Of a stretch of DNA of 32,157 bases, positions 23,785-31,455 are shown piece by piece. A program made the position numbers and the translations under genes. Below the pieces are notes generated by a model. That model saw only the letters and a list, made by a program, of their open reading frames with translations. It was not told where the DNA came from and made no database searches. This DNA is from RGIG7300 sp045649645 (GTDB lineage Bacteria > Bacillota > Clostridia > Oscillospirales > CAG-272). The first letter of the stretch is position 1. Every line of letters starts with the position of its first letter. The stretch lies in assembly GCA_045649645.1 (NCBI GenBank), contig JAZRQH010000006.1, positions 1 through 32,157 on the forward strand, written 5' to 3'.

Positions 23785-24558
23785 TCAATCGTTAAGTAGC
23801 TTATCTCTTGAGTGCTTTAGTGCCAGCTCAAAGAACTCATCTATATCGTAGGAGGAGTTGTCCGCATTTGCGGGCTTGTCCTCCAGCGCCCATTTTTTTA
23901 TAACCGCAAAATGTGATTTATATTCTTTTCCCGACATGGCAAGGTATGTGGACAGTTTGTCTATTCTTGCTTTAATGTCGGGATATTCGTTTGTAAGGAC
24001 AGAGTATTCCTCATCTGTCAGCTCCACGTTTAAATATTCACCGTATTTCTTTTTTGAGGGGGTGGGCGGAGGAGTTTCTGCTTTGTTTTCTATACTCTCC
24101 TCTCCTATACTGTCCTTTACTATACTCTCCTCTACTATACTATGTGTATTATTGTTGACATTAACACCTGTTTTTGCAGTATTAATTAAACAAAAGCGTT
24201 CATCCACCTCTTTGTTTTTACGTCTTGAGATGACAAAAAAGTATTGTTCCTGGATTTCTGCGGAGGTAAGTATGCCGTAGTGTTCCTGCAGCTCTTTGTT
24301 GAAGATACCTCTTTTTAACATATCTTCTACGATCTCTGCAACATTATCAAGAGATAGATTGTATTCACCGGCGAAGAGAAGCATTATATCTTCATTCCAG
24401 TTCATATAATACCCCATACCACCGTATATCTTCTGTAAAAGCTTGACATATACCGCATATGCTACAAGTCCGTGCTTGAGCTCTATAAGCTTCATACGGC
24501 TGTCGTCGGTACAGTCGATAGGGAAGTAATCAATCTTAGATTTTAAAGGTCTTGCCAT
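23785..24558 (-). CDS. DUF4373 (Lin1244/Lin1753-like) protein, phage/replication-type
   Basis: Minus strand, 257 residues. The start MARPLKSKIDYFPID at 24558 is chosen because AAGGAG lies six bases upstream and this is the family's usual N terminus; a longer frame upstream lacks an RBS. Residues about 1-110 match DUF4373 (DYFPIDCTDDSRMKLIELKHGLVAYAVYVKLLQKIYGGMGYYMNW...), found in phage and DnaD-like replication proteins. A linker of SIVEE/SIVKD/SIGEE/SIENK repeats follows, then a C-terminal KSHFAVIKKWALED, which resembles the end of DnaD-like C-terminal domains. It is convergent with the previous gene, 14 bases away. It is an isolated gene with no other phage genes nearby. Confidence 0.75.
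   Translation of the reverse strand: MARPLKSKIDYFPIDCTDDSRMKLIELKHGLVAYAVYVKLLQKIYGGMGYYMNWNEDIMLLFAGEYNLSLDNVAEIVEDMLKRGIFNKELQEHYGILTSAEIQEQYFFVISRRKNKEVDERFCLINTAKTGVNVNNNTHSIVEESIVKDSIGEESIENKAETPPPTPSKKKYGEYLNVELTDEEYSVLTNEYPDIKARIDKLSTYLAMSGKEYKSHFAVIKKWALEDKPANADNSSYDIDEFFELALKHSRDKLLND
24091..24150 (-). repeat. 15-bp microrepeat inside the DUF4373 gene
   Basis: Four adjacent 15-base units, each beginning TATACT on the plus strand (24091, 24106, 24121, 24136), coding SI(V/G)(E/K)(E/D) units in the linker of the minus-strand protein. Being a multiple of three, gain or loss would only lengthen or shorten the linker. The last unit is diverged. Confidence 0.8.
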
Positions 24559-24682
24559 AATATACTCCTTGGTTTTTTTTGTTTTCATTATATCATGACT
24601 TATCTGCGTTCGGTAGGGTATCGGTCTGCCGATATTTTTGAACGGAATATTAATTTTTCGCATACAAATTGTGGCAAACCCC

Positions 24683-24711
24683 TTGCCTTTTTCAAACAGA
24701 TGTGTTATAAT
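24683..24711 (+). promoter_or_regulatory. Promoter of surface locus 2 (extended -10)
   Basis: -35 TTGCCT at 24683-24688, 17-base spacer, perfect -10 TATAAT at 24706-24711 preceded by TGT (extended -10). A short leader of about 33 bases leads to the AGGAGGTG site of the third sipW-like gene. It is divergent from the DUF4373 gene. Confidence 0.75.
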
Positions 24712-24750
24712 GAATCATTCTTTGATTTAAACGTCGCAGGAGGTGAATAT

Positions 24751-25242
24751 ATGGGAAAAATATGGAATATTATTACCACTGTGATAGTTATATTAGCAGT
24801 AGTTCTCGCCCTTCTTCTGGTAGGCGTAAGGCTTGTGGGGTTGCAGGTGTTTACAGTTCTTTCCCCCTCGATGGAGCCTACATATCACGTCGGCTCTCTG
24901 ATATACGTAAAGGACGTGGACTCCTCCGAGCTTGAGGTAGGAGACGCCATAACCTTCAAGGTAGAGGGCGGCACCGTGGTCACCCATAAGATCATCGAGA
25001 TCATAGAGGACGAAAACGGCAGTATCCGTTACCGTACCCAGGGAGAGGCGAATGATGCTCCCGACGGCGGCAGCGTTGAATACAAAAACGTCATAGGTAA
25101 GCCTGTGTTTACCGTTCCGTATCTCGGATATTTTGCAAGCTATATAAGCCATGCCCCCGGCAAATACGTGGCTATAGCCGCAGCGGCTGTTCTGCTTATC
25201 TTTATTTTTATACCCGAGCTTTTTAAGGGTAAAAAGAAATAA
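24751..25242 (+). CDS. sipW: SipW-like signal peptidase I (third copy)
   Basis: 163 residues. ATG 24751 is fixed by the strong AGGAGGTG ribosome binding site; a longer in-frame extension to 24595 lies upstream of the promoter -10 and is not translated. Membrane helix at about 8-27, catalytic Ser40 in VLSPSMEPTY, His79 in VVTHKIIEI, acidic box TQGEANDAPD (residues 97-105), second helix (about 144-158) and a KGKKK tail. Compact size and Ser/His pair are typical of SipW that processes TasA. It is the first gene of locus 2 and immediately precedes its TasA-like subunits. Confidence 0.92.
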   Translation: MGKIWNIITTVIVILAVVLALLLVGVRLVGLQVFTVLSPSMEPTYHVGSLIYVKDVDSSELEVGDAITFKVEGGTVVTHKIIEIIEDENGSIRYRTQGEANDAPDGGSVEYKNVIGKPVFTVPYLGYFASYISHAPGKYVAIAAAAVLLIFIFIPELFKGKKK

Positions 25243-25247
25243 TTTTG

Positions 25248-25269
25248 TTATTTAATTTATATTAAATAA
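25248..25269 (+). repeat. AT-only inverted repeat before the TasA-like subunit
   Basis: TTATTTAAT (25248-25256), loop TTAT, ATTAAATAA (25261-25269). It lies between the sipW-like gene and its first substrate gene. It may be a processing or stability hairpin, or part of an AT-rich secondary promoter; it has no T tract of terminator type. Confidence 0.45.
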
Positions 25270-25297
25270 ATATTTTTATATAAGGAGGTTTTCTGAA

Positions 25298-25897
25298 ATG
25301 AAAACAAGCATCAAAGTTTTACTCGCAGTAGTATGTGCAGCGCTTCTCGTAGCTGTATCCGTACTCGGCACAGTAGCGTACCTCACCTCTCAGGATGAGG
25401 TAGTCAACACATTCACCATTGGTGAGATCTCCATCGGCCTGGATGAGTCCAAGGTTGACGAAGAGGGTAATGTTATCCCCGGCGAAGACCGCGTTGACGG
25501 TAACGAATATGAGCTCGTTCCCGGTCACAAGTACGTAAAGGATCCTACCATCCACGTTGCAGCTAACAGCCAGGCATCTTACCTTTTCGTTAAGGTTGAG
25601 AACGGCATCGCAGCTATCGAGGATCCCGCTAACACCATCCTTGCTCAGATGACAGCTAACGGCTGGAAGGCTCTTGACGGTGTTGCAAATGTATTCTACT
25701 ACCAGGACATCGTTAATACCGAGGATAAGGCCGCAATGGATGTTCCCGTATTCACCGAGTTTACCGTTGCAGGCAACATCGACAACGATACACTTAACGG
25801 ATACGCAGACGCTACCATCAACGTAACCGCTTACGCAGTACAGGCTGACGGCTTTGCAGATGCAGCAGCAGCTTGGACCGCAGCAGCTTTTGCATAA
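25298..25897 (+). CDS. TasA-like secreted fibre subunit, locus 2 (main)
   Basis: 199 residues; very strong ATAAGGAGGT ribosome binding site. The SipW-type signal is KTSIK, a hydrophobic core 5-22, then SVLGTVAYLTSQDEVVNTFTIGEISI, which is textbook for TasA/camelysin-like proteins. The mature domain has the TasA landmark LVPGHKYVKDPTIHV, followed by SYLFVKVENG, YYQDIVN and VFTEFTV, and ends in an INVTAYAVQADGF strand. Codon use is strongly biased (AAC, GTT, GAC, GCA), suggesting high expression. It is probably the major fibre subunit of locus 2, processed by the peptidase encoded just upstream. Confidence 0.9.
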   Translation: MKTSIKVLLAVVCAALLVAVSVLGTVAYLTSQDEVVNTFTIGEISIGLDESKVDEEGNVIPGEDRVDGNEYELVPGHKYVKDPTIHVAANSQASYLFVKVENGIAAIEDPANTILAQMTANGWKALDGVANVFYYQDIVNTEDKAAMDVPVFTEFTVAGNIDNDTLNGYADATINVTAYAVQADGFADAAAAWTAAAFA

Positions 25898-25900
25898 ACC

Positions 25901-26512
25901 ATGAAGAGAACAGTAAGAAATATCGTGATCGTTCTTGCAGTAGTAGCTATCTGCTCTGCTGCAGTGCTCGGAACGATGGCATGGCTTGTTGATACTTCCG
26001 AGACTGTTGTTAACAAGTTCATCAACACCGATATCGAAGTAGAAGTAGAAGAGAGCACAGGCGACACATACGAGATGATCCCCGGTTGGAATCTCACAAA
26101 GGACCCCAAGGTAACCGTTGGTGAAGACAGCGTTGACTGCTGGGTATTTGTAAAGCTTGAAAAGTCTGATAACTACGATAACTACCTTATCCACAGCGTT
26201 GATTCCGCTTGGACACAGGGTGACGGCACAAGCATTCCCGCAGACGTATATTACTGCAAGGTTACCGACGATAGCGGCCTTAAGGGACAGACCCTTTCTG
26301 TTCTCGCAGCAGGCAGCATGGAGTTTGATTCCGTGACCTATACATGGGGCGCAGACGAGGTTCTCGTTCGTCCCGACGTAACCAAGGCTATGATGGATTC
26401 TCTTACCGAGGCTAACTATCCTACACTTTCCGTTTCCTCCAAGGTAGTTCAGCTCATGAAGGATGAAACTACTGAGTTTACCGCTGCGGAAGCTTGGGCA
26501 CTTGCTGAGTAA
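25901..26512 (+). CDS. TasA-like secreted fibre subunit, locus 2 (second)
   Basis: 203 residues, starting three bases after the previous stop. SipW-type signal: KRTVR, hydrophobic core, then AVLGTMAWLVDTSETVVNKFINTDIEVEVEE. The mature domain carries YEMIPGWNLTKDPKVTV, the same landmark as in the preceding protein (PG...KDP..TV), and WVFVKLEKS, but the C-terminal half is different. This shows divergence after duplication. Likely a second shaft or accessory subunit. Confidence 0.87.
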   Translation: MKRTVRNIVIVLAVVAICSAAVLGTMAWLVDTSETVVNKFINTDIEVEVEESTGDTYEMIPGWNLTKDPKVTVGEDSVDCWVFVKLEKSDNYDNYLIHSVDSAWTQGDGTSIPADVYYCKVTDDSGLKGQTLSVLAAGSMEFDSVTYTWGADEVLVRPDVTKAMMDSLTEANYPTLSVSSKVVQLMKDETTEFTAAEAWALAE

Positions 26513-26530
26513 TCAATTTAGCATTTTATG

Positions 26531-26554
26531 TCTTGCACCCCTCGGGGTGCAGGA
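26531..26554 (+). terminator. Hairpin between the second and third TasA-like genes
   Basis: TCTTGCACCCC paired with GGGGTGCAGGA around a CTCG-type loop; 14-20 bases after the stop codon. It has no T tract. A second, weaker stem (GTATC at 26563-26567 with GATAC at 26578-26582) follows. Probably an attenuator or processing element that makes the first two subunit genes more abundant than those downstream. Confidence 0.55.
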
Positions 26555-26630
26555 CGTACAAGTGTATCTCCACGGGGGATACGCCTGTATGTCCATGACA
26601 TTATCATATTTATATAGATTTCCGATTGGA

Positions 26631-27215
26631 GTGATAACCATCAAAAGAAAGATATTTGTGGCAGCGTTGCTTGTCTGCTGTCTTGCAATAATTGCATATT
26701 CTACCGTAGCTTACTATACCACCGAGGGCACAGCCCGTAACGTTATTACGTCAGGTAAGGTAAGCGTCAAGGTAGAGGAATGGCATGACGCAGGCGGCGA
26801 GCTTATAGCCTACCCTTATGCCGAGGGTCTTGACGTAATGCCCGGTAACGTTATAAGCAAGATAGTTACCGTAAAGAACGAAGCTTCCTCTTCCTTTGTC
26901 CGCGCACGCTATACCGTGGAGATAAAGGACCGCGAGGGCAATATAATGGAGCATACCGCCGACGAGCTTGACGCTCTTATGACGGTATCGGGCTCTGATG
27001 AAAATTGGATCGCCTCCGAGGGTTGGTATTATTATAAATCACCCCTTGACAGAGGCCAGAGCACCTTACCTCTTTTTGAAGCAGTAGAGTTTTCAGGTGT
27101 CAATATGGATAACCGTTATCAGGGCTGTACTATCAGACTTATAGTTGAAACACAGGCTGTACAGGCGGCTCATAACGGTGACGACGTACTTAATGCTGCA
27201 GGATGGGAGGAATAA
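26631..27215 (+). CDS. TasA-like secreted subunit, locus 2 (third); start uncertain
   Basis: About 194 residues if GTG 26631 is the start. Start choice is difficult: GGAG (26628-26631) overlaps the GTG, an ATC at 26640 would sit at the correct SD distance, and ATGs exist at 26589 and 26595. All give the same mature protein. Signal region KRKIFVAALLVCCLAIIAYSTVAYYTTEGTARNVITSG is SipW-type. The mature domain has the landmark DVMPGNVISKIVTVKNEASSSFVRARY, a TasA-like strand pattern. It continues with WYYYKSPLDRGQSTLPLF, similar in outline to the end of the locus 1 protein at 18995. Likely a minor or adapter subunit. Confidence 0.75.
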   Translation: MITIKRKIFVAALLVCCLAIIAYSTVAYYTTEGTARNVITSGKVSVKVEEWHDAGGELIAYPYAEGLDVMPGNVISKIVTVKNEASSSFVRARYTVEIKDREGNIMEHTADELDALMTVSGSDENWIASEGWYYYKSPLDRGQSTLPLFEAVEFSGVNMDNRYQGCTIRLIVETQAVQAAHNGDDVLNAAGWEE

Positions 27216-27218
27216 CAG

Positions 27219-30185
27219 ATGAAGAAAAGAATATTAACCGTCCTCCTTTGCGTTGTAATGCTTGCTGCGGGTATCATTCCTGTTTATGCTGCAAGCTTTA
27301 CTAATGTTGCTCCTCTTGTTGATGCTGTTGACGATGCTCCTGTATCCTATGCAGTGCGAAAAATCGGCAATGCAAGCACAAGAGCTACCGCCACAGCTGC
27401 CGATTCAAGAAAAATCGACAATGATTATGTCGAAACATCCAAAACTGTCATATATGATCCTGAAACAAAGACATACAAGCTTAAGCTTGAAACATATGTT
27501 ACAGGTGAAACTATAATCGAAGATACCGAATCAAGAATACCCGCTGATATCGTATTGGTAATGGACCATTCCAGTTCCATGTATGACTGTATCATATGTA
27601 ATAAATCCATTGACCCGGTTGTGATATATGCAGATGATCTGGATGAAGATACGGTATATTACCGTGGATCAGGTGAGGTTACCGGTGCGGTTCATTATTG
27701 TGCTTCTTGCAACGGATGGTATGCTGACCGCCATAAGAATAACTATCACGGCGGTATGCTATATCTCCCCAAGCGTACAGAGCAAAACGAATATTTCAGA
27801 CAGTTTTATTCTCGGTATGCTAATGTAAATTGCGGTTCAAGCTGTACACACGCCAATTATAAGCATCCGATATACAAGGGCGATCTTGACAAAACACAAG
27901 TATATTACCGAACAGCAGGTAGCGGTAATGATGTTGTATATTGTGCTACCTGTGATTGCTGGTATAACAATAGCAGCTCAGCAAGAAACACTCATAGCAC
28001 AGGTAATCATAAAACCGACAGATATTTCCCTTACTGGGTGGCTGACAATGATCTTACTGCAGCAATAGATAAGTTCTACGTGCCAAAGGTTTGCCCCGCT
28101 TCTGCGACAGGCGAGCTTCATTATCCCAGATATATAGCACTTCAGGAAGCTGTAAATACATTCCTTGAAAGTATCGTTGAGGATTCAAAGGGTAAGGATG
28201 GCGTTTTCGGAACAGCAGACGATGTGTCTCACCGTGTTGCAGCAACCAGCTTTGCAGGCGACAGTGGCGGTACCAATTCAACAAACTGTATTTTGACCTT
28301 CTATGATCCTAATTCCGGAAACTACGGAGATGGTCGCTTGACCGGTCCTAAAATTCCGTTTAATCAAGTTTCAGGTTACGATCCTACCAGTTCTACATCT
28401 GAAAATCTACTTAAACAGTATTATTATCAGAATTCATTGCAGGACGTTACACGTTCTGACGAACGTGCTATCCTTGATATGCTCTTTGCAAGTAACAGAC
28501 TGAGCAGTCAGACTCATACTTATAAAGGTATGAGAATGGCAAAGCATATTCTTGATGAAGATAATACCTACACTGATGATGTTTATGCTAAAGGCGAACG
28601 CAACCGTGTCGTTGTAGTATTTACTGACGGTGTTCCTTACGGTGAAGACGCGTGGGATAATTCAAATACTGCACTTGCAGAATCCAAGATCATAAAGAAT
28701 GATTTAGGTGCAACAGTATATACAGTTGCGACCTTTGAGGGTGCTGACGGTTCCAATCCTCAGAATATCCCCTCATGGAGCGGTAACACGATCAATAAGG
28801 CAAACAGATTTATGCATCTGTTGTCTTCAAACTTCCCTAACGCAGCAAAACGTGATCCGTCAAGTACCGAAGAGGCAACAAATGATGCGATCAATCCCGA
28901 TTTGAAGTCCGGTGACAGTTATTATCTCTCTGCAGGTAATGCTGAAGCATTGAGTAATATATTCCAAAAGATATACGAACAGATTCAAGCCGGCGGTGCT
29001 AATATAGATCTTGACGACGCTACAGTCCTTTTGGATGTAGTAAGCGAACATTTTAAGATCAACGGCAAACCTGTTGCGTATACCGAGTCACTTAAGGGTA
29101 TTGTTAACGGTGTTATGCAGTGGGCAAGTGACGGTGGCAGTGTTGGAACTATTACCGTAAACGGTAACAGAGTCCAGGTTACAGGATTCGACTATTCTGA
29201 GAATTACGTCGGTGTTGATACCAACAACGGACAGACTGTACACAGAGGTAAAAAGCTTGTTGTAGAAATCCCGATATTACCCACAAGCAACAATAAGGGC
29301 GGTGAGGGTATGCAAACCAACACCACCGAGTCCGGTATATACTATCCGAACGAAAACGGTGTTCTGACCCCCTTGGAGAACTTCTCGGTTCCTTCTGCCG
29401 ACATTCCTACCACCATAACGGTAATCAAGGATATCGTCGGCGGTGATAAGGCCGAGTTTGAGTTTGCTGCAAGCGTTCAACATCTTGCAAACTATGACGG
29501 TAACGACCAGACTGACGGTAACTACCTTGATCAGATAGACGGTGTACAGAACCATAACTTTATACTCAAGGATAACCAGAGCCACGTTATAACAAACGTA
29601 GCTGTCGGAACGACCTTTATGATTGCCGAAAACGTTGACCTGTCAAAATACAACGCTTCGGTCATGGTAACCGACAAGGACGGACGTGATATCACCGCAT
29701 CTGTTCTTACGGTAAGGGACGGCGTATATACCATTGCCTCTGTACAGCCTGCTATGACCATAACCTTTACCAACAGATATAAGTACACCAACCTTACCGT
29801 AGAAAAGGTTGTAACGGGTACCGATACCCCCGATCAGGACTTTGTCTTTGAGGTTACAAAGGCAGACGATCCCACCTACAAGCTCAGTCTTGTGATCCCC
29901 GCTTCAAGCTTTGTGAACGGCAGGGCTGAGGTTACGGTAAAGGGCGTCCTTATCGGCAGATATACCGTAAAGGAGCTTAGTTGGTCAAGCAGATATACAC
30001 TCAAGAGCGCTAAGGCGACGGTAGACACCGATGCGACATTGAACTCAGGTGCAATTTCAGTAGATCTGACCTTAGCAAACGAAAAGATAACCTTCACCAA
30101 CGACCGTACAGACGATCTGTGGCTTTCGGGTGACTGTTATGCCGAGAACTATTTTGCCGATACAGGCGTTGTAAGAAAAGACTGA
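27219..30185 (+). CDS. Large secreted VWA adhesin with Cys/His-rich insertions and Cna-B-like tail
   Basis: 988 residues. Signal peptide with cleavage near VYA (residue 24). A von Willebrand A domain begins at PADIVLVMDHSSSM (MIDAS DxSxS at 116-120) and is interrupted at once by two related Cys/His-rich segments (about 123-178 and 205-264). Both contain the pattern DLDxxxVYYRxxG, then YCASCNGWYA or YCATCDCWYN. The VWA fold resumes from about 300 (VVVVFTDGVPYGEDAWD, 464-480; DSYYLSAGN, 566-574). Two Cna-B/SpaA-like beta-domains form the C terminus (about 731-965), each with a TVEKVV or TVIKDIV start and an ITFTN end. No LPXTG motif is seen. VWA tip adhesins such as those of sortase pili show this layout, so a tip role at the fibre end is proposed. 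Confidence 0.85.
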   Translation: MKKRILTVLLCVVMLAAGIIPVYAASFTNVAPLVDAVDDAPVSYAVRKIGNASTRATATAADSRKIDNDYVETSKTVIYDPETKTYKLKLETYVTGETIIEDTESRIPADIVLVMDHSSSMYDCIICNKSIDPVVIYADDLDEDTVYYRGSGEVTGAVHYCASCNGWYADRHKNNYHGGMLYLPKRTEQNEYFRQFYSRYANVNCGSSCTHANYKHPIYKGDLDKTQVYYRTAGSGNDVVYCATCDCWYNNSSSARNTHSTGNHKTDRYFPYWVADNDLTAAIDKFYVPKVCPASATGELHYPRYIALQEAVNTFLESIVEDSKGKDGVFGTADDVSHRVAATSFAGDSGGTNSTNCILTFYDPNSGNYGDGRLTGPKIPFNQVSGYDPTSSTSENLLKQYYYQNSLQDVTRSDERAILDMLFASNRLSSQTHTYKGMRMAKHILDEDNTYTDDVYAKGERNRVVVVFTDGVPYGEDAWDNSNTALAESKIIKNDLGATVYTVATFEGADGSNPQNIPSWSGNTINKANRFMHLLSSNFPNAAKRDPSSTEEATNDAINPDLKSGDSYYLSAGNAEALSNIFQKIYEQIQAGGANIDLDDATVLLDVVSEHFKINGKPVAYTESLKGIVNGVMQWASDGGSVGTITVNGNRVQVTGFDYSENYVGVDTNNGQTVHRGKKLVVEIPILPTSNNKGGEGMQTNTTESGIYYPNENGVLTPLENFSVPSADIPTTITVIKDIVGGDKAEFEFAASVQHLANYDGNDQTDGNYLDQIDGVQNHNFILKDNQSHVITNVAVGTTFMIAENVDLSKYNASVMVTDKDGRDITASVLTVRDGVYTIASVQPAMTITFTNRYKYTNLTVEKVVTGTDTPDQDFVFEVTKADDPTYKLSLVIPASSFVNGRAEVTVKGVLIGRYTVKELSWSSRYTLKSAKATVDTDATLNSGAISVDLTLANEKITFTNDRTDDLWLSGDCYAENYFADTGVVRKD

Positions 30186-30201
30186 GAAAGGAGAAAGCAA
30201 T

Positions 30202-30768
30202 ATGAAATTCAAAGGCTTTAAGAAAACGAAAATATTGCTTGTCTGCCTTATTCTCATTGCAACGGTAGCAGTAGGCACCACCACAGCCTTTCTTATCGAC
30301 GAAAGTGGGATCTTAACGAACACCTTTAACCCTAACGACGTCAACACCGAGGTAGAGGAGACTCTCAGCGGCAACGTTAAGAGTAACGTTAAGATCAAGA
30401 ACGTGGGCACCACCGATGCCTTTATCCGTGCATATATAAGCGTAAGCTGGCAGGACGCTCAGGGTAACGTATTCGGCACAGCTCCCGTTTTAGGTACCGA
30501 TTATACCATGTCCACCGATACCACCGGCGCGTGGGTAAAGGCTGCAGACGGCTTTTACTATCATGTTAAGTCTGTAGCGGCAGAGATGAGCACCTCCGTG
30601 CTTATCAACTCCTGCTCACCCGTTGCGGGCAGAGCCCCCGATGGCTATGAGCTTACCGTAGAGATACTTGGCTCCGGAATTCAGAACAAGCCTGTACGCG
30701 TCGTTAAGGACAAGTGGCAGAGCGGTGTTTCGGACGCTACCACCGATACCCTTACAGTTAAGAGATAG
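30202..30768 (+). CDS. TasA-like secreted subunit, locus 2 (fourth)
   Basis: 188 residues, 16 bases after the adhesin gene, AAAGGAG ribosome binding site. SipW-type signal: KFKGFKKTK, hydrophobic core, TVAVGTTTAFLIDESGILTNTFNPNDVNTEVEE. The mature domain has the family pattern KNVGTTDAFIRAYISVSWQD and FYYHVKSV. It contains one Cys in the second half. Located between the VWA adhesin and the sortase-anchored protein, it may act as an adapter subunit. Confidence 0.85.
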   Translation: MKFKGFKKTKILLVCLILIATVAVGTTTAFLIDESGILTNTFNPNDVNTEVEETLSGNVKSNVKIKNVGTTDAFIRAYISVSWQDAQGNVFGTAPVLGTDYTMSTDTTGAWVKAADGFYYHVKSVAAEMSTSVLINSCSPVAGRAPDGYELTVEILGSGIQNKPVRVVKDKWQSGVSDATTDTLTVKR

Positions 30769-30779
30769 GGGGTAGAATA

Positions 30780-31418
30780 ATGAAGCATATCAGATTTATA
30801 AGTATCCTTCTTGTATTATCCACCCTATTTTCACTCTGCGTTTATGCCGAGGGAAACGTTACCTACAGCGGTGACGCAGGCAAGTTTATCTTTGCTCCCG
30901 GCAGTAAGCAGTCTCCCACCGATCTTTTCACCGACTTTAAGGACGTTATGCCGGGTGACAGTATCACTCAGCAGATAGTTGTCAATAACAAGGCTTCCAA
31001 CAAAGTCAAGGTAAAGATCTATATGCGATCACTTGGTGCAGTTGAGGGAAGCGAAGAATTCCTTGGTCAGATGAACCTTACCGTGAAGAACAGCAGCGGA
31101 AGCGAAATGTTCAAGGCAGCGGCTTCCGAGAAGGCAGGACTTACAGAGTGGACCGAGCTTGGTACCCTTTATTCGGGCGGCAAGGTAACCCTTGACGTTA
31201 CCCTTGACGTACCTCTTACCGTGGGTAACGACTTTGCTGATCAGACCGGCTATATTGACTGGCAGTTTAAGGTTGAAGAGTATCCTATAGAGTCTTCTGA
31301 CCCCAAGCCTCCGCAGACTGGAGATAACATTCTCTTCTGGGTACTGGCGTTGGGTCTCAGCGGAACTCTTTGCATAGTTCTCTTTGTGACAAGAAAAAAG
31401 AAAGAAGATAACCGCTGA
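30780..31418 (+). CDS. TasA-like protein with sortase-type anchor, putative fibre base
   Basis: 212 residues. A conventional signal peptide (likely cleavage at CVYA) rather than an AWF/AYF SipW site. The mature domain has FTDFKDVMPGDSITQQIVVNN, the TasA-family block, then RSLGAVEGS and TVKNSSGSEMF. The C terminus is a sorting signal: KPPQTGDN, a hydrophobic segment (about 186-204) and a basic RKKKEDNR tail. The canonical Leu is replaced, giving PPQTG, as seen in some clostridial substrates. This suggests covalent attachment to peptidoglycan by a sortase not encoded here. Its stop codon lies inside the terminator stem. Likely base or anchor for the fibre of locus 2. Confidence 0.85.
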   Translation: MKHIRFISILLVLSTLFSLCVYAEGNVTYSGDAGKFIFAPGSKQSPTDLFTDFKDVMPGDSITQQIVVNNKASNKVKVKIYMRSLGAVEGSEEFLGQMNLTVKNSSGSEMFKAAASEKAGLTEWTELGTLYSGGKVTLDVTLDVPLTVGNDFADQTGYIDWQFKVEEYPIESSDPKPPQTGDNILFWVLALGLSGTLCIVLFVTRKKKEDNR

Positions 31419-31432
31419 TTTTCAGCGGTTAT
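31408..31432 (+). terminator. Terminator overlapping the stop codon of the sortase-anchored protein
   Basis: ATAACCGCTGA (31408-31418), loop TTT, TCAGCGGTTAT (31422-31432), then TTTAG. The TGA stop codon (31416-31418) forms the top of the left arm. It ends locus 2. Confidence 0.75.
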
Positions 31433-31455
31433 TTTAGAAAGGATAATTAATTATA

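Noticed and set aside
24595..24750. N-terminal extension of the third SipW
   Set aside because: It crosses the promoter -10 and lacks a ribosome binding site; the ATG 24751 with AGGAGGTG is the real start.
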